From Wukongarchaeum sp048886645 (GTDB lineage Archaea; Asgardarchaeota; Wukongarchaeia; Wukongarchaeales; Wukongarchaeaceae): a stretch of 12,195 nt of DNA. Shown piece after piece: positions 6,277 to 11,832 of this stretch. A model generated the notes under the pieces. The model was given only the letters and a program-made list of their open reading frames with translations, made no database searches and was not told the DNA's origin. The stretch's first letter is position 1, and every line of letters starts with the position of its first letter. The stretch spans positions 1-12,195 of the forward strand of contig JBHLKN010000058.1 of the NCBI GenBank assembly GCA_048886645.1, read 5' to 3'. A program made the position numbers and the translations under genes.

Positions 6277-7734
6277 CTACCATTCTGGCATTATTGGCAT
6301 TTGAATGTATATTAAAAATATTGCCAATAATATCGTTGGTACCGAGACTAAGACTCCTGGCTTTACCCAGTCTTTAAAAGTTATATGACCCATTTTTCTC
6401 CGTTCAATCATCCCTATAGCGACTATGTTGGCAGTACTGCCGATCATGGTAAGATTTCCGAAAAATGTACCAGCAAACAACATACCCCACCAGAAAGGAA
6501 AGACATCAACACCTTCTGCACTCAGCGCATAAATAATGGGTACAAGGGTGGCTACAGCTAAAACATTATCTATAAGTGCACTCAATAAACAAGCAATAAT
6601 CATAAAAATAAAGAAGAGGAGAAGCTCGTTCTCTCCCGAAAGAGAGAGAAGCCAATCCGCAATAACCTCAGTTGTACCGACAAAAGCAAGCGTCCCAACC
6701 GAAGCAAAAAGCAATAGAAAGAAAGTCAAAGTCCACCAATCAACACGTTTCTCAACAAGCTCCCTAGCCCCTTCTCGTTCAATCATCAATGCCAAACCAG
6801 CAGCAATCATAGCAACCCCTAAAAGCATCGAATTCTTTTCAAGATCAAGAATCTTCTCTATAAAGGAATGCATAACAAGAGCAAATATCGTCCCCAAAAA
6901 TAAAGACCAACAAATCTTCAAATTCCTCCCAGAAATCAAAATCCTAACCTCTACATAATCATGGCCAACTTCCCCTTCAGTGCCACCATCCCTCTCCTTC
7001 TCTCCTTCTTCCTCCTCCTTTTTATTTGCTTCGAGATCGCTTGCTTTTATACATTCATCCAGTTTCTTGATATCCTCGGCGAAATAGCGCATACATATTA
7101 ATATCGTTAAGATAAGGGCTAGAAAAGATATGGGCGTTGCCCACCTAAGAAAGTCAATAAAGGTCAGCTCAGCTTTTAACGCTATGATCACGCCTACAGG
7201 GTTACCAACAACTGTTGCACTGCTACCTATGTTAGTTGCAAAAACAATCATGATAACAAAAGGGATAGGATTAAGCTTATACCTCCCTACTAAATGAAAC
7301 ACAGCCGCAGTCATAAACAGTATAGAAGTAACCTCATCAACAAGAGCAGCAAATAAAGCAGCCATAAACATCATAACCAAGGTCAACTTCTTCCCATCAG
7401 GACCCACATGATGTATTATTTTATCTATCAAATACTCGAAAAAACCCCTTTCTTCCAAAAACCCTATAATTATCATCATAGAAACAAGAAACAATATGAT
7501 GTCCAGTCCGGCAAACTCGATCAAATGCGGTATATCTATCAAACCAAAAGCTAAAAGGCCAGCAACACCAATAAAAGCAAAAGCCACCCTATACTTCCAG
7601 AAAAAAATCGCTCCACCAATTATTACTGAAAGAATAGTCATGGAAAATACTTGGTCAGAGTTTAAGCCAGATAAGGCAGCCATAACAGAGACTACGCTAA
7701 CCGCGCCTAAAAACAAAAATGACTGTTTATCCAT
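6277..7734 (-). CDS. Ion-transporter-superfamily permease (ArsB/NhaD type)
   Basis: The 485-residue multi-pass membrane protein has about 11-12 hydrophobic segments. The two pseudo-symmetric halves each carry the superfamily's acidic and re-entrant motifs: LVDEVTS (131-137) with NIGSSATVVGNPVGV (168-182), and SALIDN (385-390) with GNLTMIGSTANIVAIG (426-441). These are hallmarks of COG1055-type ArsB, NhaD Na+/H+ antiporters and related SLC13-like permeases. The substrate (arsenite, Na+/H+ or an organic anion) cannot be decided, and no ars genes are nearby. The central cytoplasmic loop (about 221-262) is unusually charged, with runs of Glu/Lys and Gly. The start ATG is at 7734; the ribosome site (GAGAGATG) is weak and no alternative start is near. 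It is divergent from the second HEAT gene. Confidence 0.85.
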   Translation of the reverse strand: MDKQSFLFLGAVSVVSVMAALSGLNSDQVFSMTILSVIIGGAIFFWKYRVAFAFIGVAGLLAFGLIDIPHLIEFAGLDIILFLVSMMIIIGFLEERGFFEYLIDKIIHHVGPDGKKLTLVMMFMAALFAALVDEVTSILFMTAAVFHLVGRYKLNPIPFVIMIVFATNIGSSATVVGNPVGVIIALKAELTFIDFLRWATPISFLALILTILICMRYFAEDIKKLDECIKASDLEANKKEEEEGEKERDGGTEGEVGHDYVEVRILISGRNLKICWSLFLGTIFALVMHSFIEKILDLEKNSMLLGVAMIAAGLALMIEREGARELVEKRVDWWTLTFFLLLFASVGTLAFVGTTEVIADWLLSLSGENELLLFFIFMIIACLLSALIDNVLAVATLVPIIYALSAEGVDVFPFWWGMLFAGTFFGNLTMIGSTANIVAIGMIERRKMGHITFKDWVKPGVLVSVPTILLAIFLIYIQMPIMPEW

Positions 7735-7807
7735 ATAACATCTCTCTAAAAAAATCCTTAATAATTAAAAATTTTTCTTTCTTATCTAAACTAATAAATT
7801 TATTATT

Positions 7808-7824
7808 AAATCATCCCGACTAAA
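7808..7824 (+). repeat. Direct repeat, left copy, flanking the second HEAT gene
   Basis: AAATCATCCCGACTAAA matches 8541-8556 except for one inserted T. See the right copy and the related finding. Confidence 0.35.
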
Positions 7825-7830
7825 GGGATT

Positions 7831-7838
7831 GATATATA
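7831..7838 (+). promoter_or_regulatory. TATA box of the second HEAT gene
   Basis: GATATATA lies 43 bases before the TTG at 7874 and predicts a start point near 7860, just upstream of the AAGGAGGT at 7866-7873. Confidence 0.45.
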
Positions 7839-7865
7839 CAAGGTTATGCTCAATTGATCGTTAAA

Positions 7866-7873
7866 AAGGAGGT
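7866..7873 (+). promoter_or_regulatory. Strong Shine-Dalgarno site abutting the HEAT gene 2 frame
   Basis: AAGGAGGT ends directly at the TTG 7874 with no spacing. The codon at ideal distance (6 bases) is ACG 7880. The site itself is convincing; the start codon it serves is not clear. Confidence 0.65.
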
Positions 7874-8410
7874 TTGAAGACGTCAAAATCCGATAAGTTG
7901 TTTAAAAAGGAAAAAGAGGTCGCAGAGAAAATAGAACGTCTAATTCAAGCTTTGAAGTCAGAAGACTGGAATATTCGAAAGTATACAGCAGAATCCCTCG
8001 GTGCGATAGGGGATGCGAGGGCTGTAGAGCCCCTCATTCAGGCTCTGAAAGATGAAAATTGGAAGGTTCGAAGGGAAGCAGTATGGGCCCTCGGAAAGAT
8101 AGGAGAAACAGCCATAAAATCCCTCATTCAAGCCTTGAAAAGTGAAGATAGTAGTCTTCGAAAGAAAGCAGTATGGGCTCTTGGTATGATAGGAGGTTCA
8201 ATGGCGGTTGAATCCCTCATTCAAGCCTTGAAAAGTGAAGATAGTGATGTTCGAAAGGAAGCAGCATGGTCCCTAGGAAAGATAGGAAGTTCAAGAGCTG
8301 TGGAACCCCTCTCCCAAGTTTCTTTAAAGGATAAAGATAAGGATGTCCAGAAAGTTGCGAAATCAGCTTTAGAAAATATCTTAGCAAAGAAAATCGTAAT
8401 GTCACTATGA
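7874..8410 (+). CDS. HEAT-repeat protein, 5 units (paralogue of the gene at 4165)
   Basis: The protein of about 177 residues starts with a charged N-cap (SDKLFKKEKE) like that of the first HEAT gene. It continues with four repeats: the first is 31 residues (LIQALKSEDWNIRKYTAESL...), the second is one residue shorter (GETAIKS in place of GDxRAVEP), and the third and fourth are 31. A C-cap (LKDKDKDVQKVAKSALEN) and a divergent tail ending IVMSL follow. The fold and presumed role are those of alphaRep-type protein-binding scaffolds. The start is uncertain: TTG 7874 touches the AAGGAGGT site, ACG 7880 has ideal spacing but is not a normal start, and an in-frame TAA at 7862 excludes anything upstream. 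A 28-base block (8009-8036) differs at only one base from 5014-5041 in the first HEAT gene, which suggests recent module exchange. It is divergent from the permease gene. Confidence 0.85.
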   Translation: MKTSKSDKLFKKEKEVAEKIERLIQALKSEDWNIRKYTAESLGAIGDARAVEPLIQALKDENWKVRREAVWALGKIGETAIKSLIQALKSEDSSLRKKAVWALGMIGGSMAVESLIQALKSEDSDVRKEAAWSLGKIGSSRAVEPLSQVSLKDKDKDVQKVAKSALENILAKKIVMSL

Positions 8411-8540
8411 AAACTTTAAAAAAAGACACTAAAGACCATAAATCCTAAAGTTGTGGATTCTCTCCTCTTTTAGAAACATTATAGCACTCAAAAAAACATA
8501 CAAAAGCAAGAGAAAACTTAGAAATCCGAAAAATAAGTAA

Positions 8541-8556
8541 AAATCACCCGACTAAA
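8541..8556 (+). repeat. Direct repeat, right copy, flanking the second HEAT gene
   Basis: AAATCACCCGACTAAA repeats 7808-7824 with one base missing. The two copies lie about 730 bases apart and bracket the HEAT gene with its promoter. Confidence 0.35.
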
Positions 8557-8636
8557 AAAGAGAAAATTAAAAGCAACCGTTATCCCTTTCTTAAAACCAT
8601 AGGGCCTAAAAACTTTTCCTCTCCATTTTAACAACT

Positions 8637-8667
8637 TTTCAGATTTTTTCCTTTCTTTTATCTGAAA
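8637..8667. repeat. 8-bp inverted repeat with all-pyrimidine loop
   Basis: TTTCAGAT (8637-8644) and ATCTGAAA (8660-8667) are perfect inverted copies around a 15-base loop made only of T and C. It lies about 45 bases upstream of the TATA-like element of the zinc-finger gene and could be an operator or the end of the HEAT transcript. Confidence 0.35.
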
Positions 8668-8710
8668 TAAATCTGTTAAAACATACTTTATCGCATATGT
8701 TTTATTTTTG

Positions 8711-8718
8711 TTAAATAC
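8711..8718 (+). promoter_or_regulatory. TATA-like box of the CxxCxGxG gene
   Basis: TTAAATAC lies 49 bases before the ATG and predicts a start point near 8741, leaving a leader that includes GGAGGAG (8754-8760), 6 bases from the ATG. Confidence 0.45.
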
Positions 8719-8766
8719 ACTACCTTTTTATGTATCTTTTTATTGTTTTTTTAGGAGGAGTTTGAT

Positions 8767-9798
8767 ATGAGTTTTAAAAGTCCGACTTCAGACGATGTTT
8801 TCAATCGATGGTTAGAAAAGGCTAAGGGAGGCTCTATTAAGAAACTTTATGACATGGATAAGGAAAAGGTTAGCGCTGCTGAATCCGTGAAAAATGTCAA
8901 TAAATCCGTTGTTTTTGTTGCAGAAGTAGAAACTACAGCCAAAAAAATCGATGAAAAACCCATTAAACATCCTTTAACTTTTAAAAAAGCTTCAGCCATC
9001 GTGTTTTACAAGCCAGAATCTGCACAAGCATATGCAAATAAAAAGAGTGGAAAAGTAGAAGTACCGCTGTTTGACACATTAAAAGAGGTAAAGTGCAAGA
9101 AATGTGGTGGGACAGGGAAAATAGTTTGTAAAGTTTGTAACGGTAAAGGACACCAAGACTGTAAAACCTGTAAAGGTTCTGGAGGTTTAAAGTGTAAGAA
9201 ATGTAATGGTAGCGGTGCCCTTATCCATGAAGTAGCTGTTGTGGATAAGGAAGGGAAAAAAAGAAAAGAGCAGTTGAAACAAAACTGTCCCGAATGTTTT
9301 GGAGAGCAGAAAACCATTTGCACCACCTGCGGTGGATTGGGAGAACACCGTTGTGAGAAATGTAAAGGGGTTGGAGCTCATCACTGTGATGAGTGTGGAG
9401 GCGCTGGAACACTTATAGAATTTAAAGAAGCGATTTTTCAATCGCCAAAAGAAAAAGAAGAATACGCTATACACACAGAAAAACGCTATGAGTTCTTGGA
9501 AAAAGATATTCCAGAATTGATCCCGACCATGGCAGGAATAAAATTCAAATCTTCCTCAGAACTAACACAGGACAAAATGGAACCAATACTAGGCTACTAC
9601 AACGAAATCGTCGACAAACTCTTAAAAGAAAGTAAAAAAGAGTTCTTAAACCTTGAAAAAGAAGGTTTAATGAAAAGCGAGATCCTAATGCTCCCCCTTC
9701 TTCACTTACAATGCGAAGGGAAAAAAGAGAAAAAATTCGACATCTTCTCAATAGGAACAGAAGACGGTTTCAGAGTCCTCGACAAAGGAGTACCCTAA
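8767..9798 (+). CDS. J-domain-less DnaJ-type zinc-finger protein with eight CxxC motifs
   Basis: The 343-residue protein has no J domain (no HPD motif) but two clusters of four CxxCxGxG-like motifs. Cysteine pairs begin at 110, 121, 132, 143 and at 174, 185, 196, 207: an exact 11-residue period in both clusters, with a charged linker (152-172) between. Sixteen cysteines could bind four zinc ions. In DnaJ the four motifs are spaced irregularly (17, 22 and 14 residues), so this is a different arrangement, closer to short CxxCxGxG tandem arrays seen in BSD2-like and SSUH2-like proteins. DnaJ zinc regions bind unfolded polypeptides, so a chaperone or disulfide-linked role is possible but inferred. 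The N-terminal 100 residues and the C-terminal 125 residues (a helical region around 265-300, then HLQCEGKKEKKFDIFSIG) are not recognised. GGAGGAG at 8754-8760 fixes the ATG. No chaperone gene is adjacent. Confidence 0.85.
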   Translation: MSFKSPTSDDVFNRWLEKAKGGSIKKLYDMDKEKVSAAESVKNVNKSVVFVAEVETTAKKIDEKPIKHPLTFKKASAIVFYKPESAQAYANKKSGKVEVPLFDTLKEVKCKKCGGTGKIVCKVCNGKGHQDCKTCKGSGGLKCKKCNGSGALIHEVAVVDKEGKKRKEQLKQNCPECFGEQKTICTTCGGLGEHRCEKCKGVGAHHCDECGGAGTLIEFKEAIFQSPKEKEEYAIHTEKRYEFLEKDIPELIPTMAGIKFKSSSELTQDKMEPILGYYNEIVDKLLKESKKEFLNLEKEGLMKSEILMLPLLHLQCEGKKEKKFDIFSIGTEDGFRVLDKGVP

Positions 9799-9809
9799 TA
9801 CCTAAAGCC

Positions 9810-9838
9810 TTTATATCCTTCCCTTTTTTTTAAAAAAA
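9810..9838 (+). terminator. T-run terminator after the CxxCxGxG gene
   Basis: A pyrimidine-rich stretch ends in eight T (9824-9831), then seven A (9832-9838), beginning about 12 bases after the stop codon. Oligo-T tracts are the known archaeal termination signal. Confidence 0.5.
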
Positions 9839-9960
9839 CTATAAATATGGTATCTTCTCTTAAATCCTTTTTAATTTTTAATTTTCTCATAATTTTATGG
9901 CTCTATTTTATCCTTGTTAAAACAAAAAATTTTGAAAAAATCTAAACTTTAAAGGTTTTA

Positions 9961-10006
9961 AAAAGAAAAAAAGTTTTAAAGAGAAAATACTATTTTTTTC
10001 TCTTTA
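9961..10006 (-). terminator. Strong hairpin terminator of the four-helix membrane-protein gene
   Basis: A perfect 11-bp stem (TAAAGAGAAAA at 9977-9987 with TTTTCTCTTTA at 9996-10006, loop 8) is followed on the minus strand by T-rich sequence read from 9976 down to 9961. It lies about 30 bases past the stop codon of the minus-strand gene and is the best terminator in the window. Confidence 0.6.
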
Positions 10007-10033
10007 TTCATTGTTTCATTGTAGTTTTTATTC

Positions 10034-10462
10034 CTATTTGTGTTCTTCTTTGGTATATCTTCGAGCAAATATAGCAAATATTATGGCTAACCACTGTAGC
10101 GGAAGAAAGTTTTCGAAAAACATTTCTGTACCATCTACAAATCCTTCACTCCTACCTAGCATAACGAAGAGTATAATGACTGATATTAAGCCGAATCCCG
10201 CTCCTATTGCTATTAAGAATTTTCCGAGTGATAAACGTTCCTTATTTATTAATATACCGCCTACAATAACCGTTATACCACCAAGAGAAGCCAAAAATAA
10301 AATCACTAGAAGGAAAGCTTTGAAATAATCTTCGTAGTCTGGATATTCATCTGAAGCCCAATCTGTTACCGTTTCCCAAAGATCTGTAGAAGCATACCAA
10401 CTAGTTAACAAGAAAAGTATTCCTGAAAGAAAAGCAAGAGAAACAGCTTTTTGATACTTCAT
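10034..10462 (-). CDS. Unrecognised four-helix membrane protein
   Basis: The 142-residue protein has four hydrophobic segments, roughly residues 6-24, 48-70, 80-104 and 118-134. A 23-residue acidic, Trp/Tyr-rich loop lies between the first two (DLWETVTDWASDEYPDYEDY), and the tail is basic (ARRYTKEEHK). I recognise no family motif. The acidic loop is probably outside and the basic ends inside, by the positive-inside rule. The ATG at 10462 is the only choice because a TAA lies in frame just upstream; the ribosome site is poor (GGCGATGG), and a TATA-like ATTTAAAA at 10496-10503 would give a very short leader. The gene lies downstream of corA in the same direction, but 155 bases with a hairpin separate them, so co-transcription is doubtful. 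Codon use and repeats show nothing unusual. Confidence 0.75.
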   Translation of the reverse strand: MKYQKAVSLAFLSGILFLLTSWYASTDLWETVTDWASDEYPDYEDYFKAFLLVILFLASLGGITVIVGGILINKERLSLGKFLIAIGAGFGLISVIILFVMLGRSEGFVDGTEMFFENFLPLQWLAIIFAIFARRYTKEEHK

Positions 10463-10495
10463 GGTCCATCGCCATTACTTTTTTTGAAAAATCGA

Positions 10496-10503
10496 TTTTA
10501 AAT
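10496..10503 (-). promoter_or_regulatory. TATA-like box of the membrane-protein gene
   Basis: On the minus strand ATTTAAAA lies 34-41 bases before the ATG at 10462, which implies a leader of about a dozen bases. Confidence 0.4.
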
Positions 10504-10521
10504 CTTTCTAAGGAAAATAGG

Positions 10522-10555
10522 AAAAATTTTCGCTTTGGAAAATAAAACAAAGCGA
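10522..10555 (-). terminator. Hairpin between corA and the membrane-protein gene
   Basis: TCGCTTTG (10530-10537) and CAAAGCGA (10548-10555) form a perfect 8-bp stem, half G:C, around a 10-base loop. On the minus strand it is followed by AAAA then TTTTT, so it may end the corA transcript about 60 bases past its stop. The plus side has a T-run too, but no plus-strand gene feeds it. Confidence 0.45.
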
Positions 10556-10617
10556 TTTTTTGTAACTTTTGTTTTTATTTAGATCTTATAGGCATAAAGG
10601 AGGGTTTTAGGTCTTTT

Positions 10618-11682
10618 TTATAGCCATTTCTTTGTCTTGAAATAAAATGCCATTAAAGCGATAATAGTAAGCATGATAATCCAGGCCATAACATAACCCC
10701 AATGCCATCCAAGTTCTGGCATATTTTCAAAGTTCATTCCGTAAATGCCTGCTATAAAAGTCAAAGGAATAAATATTGTAGCAATAACCGTTAACACCTT
10801 CATAACTTCGTTCATCTTATTACTGACGCTTGAAAGATAAGTGTCAAGCATTCCAGAAACCATGTCACGATATGTCTCCACGGTATCTATTACCTGAATT
10901 GTATGATCATAAACATCTCTGAGGTATATTTCCGTAGCTTTCTCAATAAGCGGTGATTCTCCTCTTTCCAAACCGCTTATTACCTCTCTTAAAGGCCAAA
11001 CCGACTTACGTAAAAATATATTATCCCTTTTTAAATTGTGAATAGCTTGTAAAGTTTCTGGTCTAGGATTGGTTACCAACTCTTCTTCTAAATATTCTAT
11101 ATTTTCCCCAAGTTTTTCAAGAACTATGAAATAATGATCAACTATTGCATCTATTAAAGCGTAAGCAAGATAATCAGGTCCAGCTTTTCTCATACGGCCT
11201 CTGCTTTTTCTGATTCTTTCTCTTACGGGATCAAAAACATCTCCTGGTTTCTCTTGGAATGAAATAACGAAATTTGAACCAAGAATTAAACTGATCTGTT
11301 CCGTTGTTACATTATCCGTTTCTTCGTCATAATAAAGCATTTTCAAAACAAAAAAGATATAATTATCTAAATCTTCCATTTTCGGACGTTGCCTTGTATT
11401 CACAATGTCCTCTATAATTAGAGGATGTAAATCAAAATATTTTCCGAGTTTATCTATAATCTCTATCTCATGAAGACCATCTATATTTATCCAAGTAACA
11501 GTTGGTTTATCTTTAAATGGAAAACATTCCTCAATCGTTTTCGCTTCCTTCTCCTCCAAATGCTTCTCATCATAGTCAACGATAGTAATTCTTAACTCTT
11601 CAACCTTCTTTTCACCTATAAAAACCGGAGTTCCTGGCGGAAGACCAAGCTTTTTTGAAGCTCTCTTAATGAATTTAGGCAT
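10618..11682 (-). CDS. corA: CorA-family magnesium channel
   Basis: The 354-residue protein is a full-length CorA. It has a soluble alpha/beta N-terminal domain (about 1-230), a long helix leading into the pore (about 250-295), TM1 (about 295-314) ending in the signature Gly-Met-Asn at 315-317 (YGMNFENMP), TM2 (about 327-347), and the short basic tail KTKKWL typical of the family. CorA pentamers carry Mg2+ (also Co2+ or Ni2+) across the cytoplasmic membrane, gated by Mg2+ at the cytosolic domain interfaces. The periplasmic loop MPELGWHWG after GMN is acidic and aromatic, as is usual. The start ATG is at 11682 with a modest GGGAT site at 11686-11690 on the minus strand. It stands alone, with a TATA-like element upstream. 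No Mg2+ riboswitch was seen in the short leader. Confidence 0.95.
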   Translation of the reverse strand: MPKFIKRASKKLGLPPGTPVFIGEKKVEELRITIVDYDEKHLEEKEAKTIEECFPFKDKPTVTWINIDGLHEIEIIDKLGKYFDLHPLIIEDIVNTRQRPKMEDLDNYIFFVLKMLYYDEETDNVTTEQISLILGSNFVISFQEKPGDVFDPVRERIRKSRGRMRKAGPDYLAYALIDAIVDHYFIVLEKLGENIEYLEEELVTNPRPETLQAIHNLKRDNIFLRKSVWPLREVISGLERGESPLIEKATEIYLRDVYDHTIQVIDTVETYRDMVSGMLDTYLSSVSNKMNEVMKVLTVIATIFIPLTFIAGIYGMNFENMPELGWHWGYVMAWIIMLTIIALMAFYFKTKKWL

Positions 11683-11732
11683 AAAATCCCAACTCTACAA
11701 AATAATATGAGTGATAACAGTTCATCATCCTT

Positions 11733-11743
11733 CTATATTATTT
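11733..11743 (-). promoter_or_regulatory. TATA-like box of corA
   Basis: On the minus strand AAATAATATAG lies about 50-60 bases before the ATG and predicts a leader of about 30 bases. A second AT-rich element near 11700-11710 is too close to the start. Confidence 0.35.
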
Positions 11744-11781
11744 TTTTTCATTTTTTCAATGAAATAATCTCTCTTATATTT

Positions 11782-11801
11782 ACTAAAAATCAATTTTTAG
11801 T
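11782..11801. repeat. 8-bp inverted repeat between corA and the third HEAT gene
   Basis: ACTAAAAA (11782-11789) and TTTTTAGT (11794-11801) with a TCAA loop. It lies 30-50 bases past the HEAT gene stop, but no T-run follows on the minus strand, so a terminator role is only possible. Confidence 0.3.
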
Positions 11802-11832
11802 TTTAATCGCTTCATTGATAGCCCTATAATTG

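Larger units (their letters stand above)
8411..8766. other. 356-base intergenic region
   Basis: No reading frame or RNA gene was recognised. The left half is A+C-rich and holds the right copy of a direct repeat (8541-8556). The right half is T-rich with an 8-bp inverted repeat (8637-8667), a TATA-like element (8711-8718) and a GGAGGAG ribosome site (8754-8760) for the next gene. Confidence 0.6.

Noticed and set aside
6089..6304. Plus-strand open frame overlapping the nuclease-like gene start
   Set aside because: It overlaps a minus-strand gene with good motif and ribosome-site support; the translation is low-complexity and lacks a ribosome site.
6536..6958. Plus-strand open frame inside the permease gene (also 7496-7738)
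   Set aside because: The Lys/Ser/Thr-rich translation is a by-product of the permease's codon composition on the other strand; the permease motifs are unmistakable.
6277..7734. Arsenic resistance locus
   Set aside because: No arsR, arsA, arsC or arsM is nearby, and the permease motifs do not separate arsenite from Na+/H+ or anion transport.
8767..9798. Full DnaJ co-chaperone
   Set aside because: No J domain or HPD motif is present, and the CxxC spacing does not fit DnaJ.
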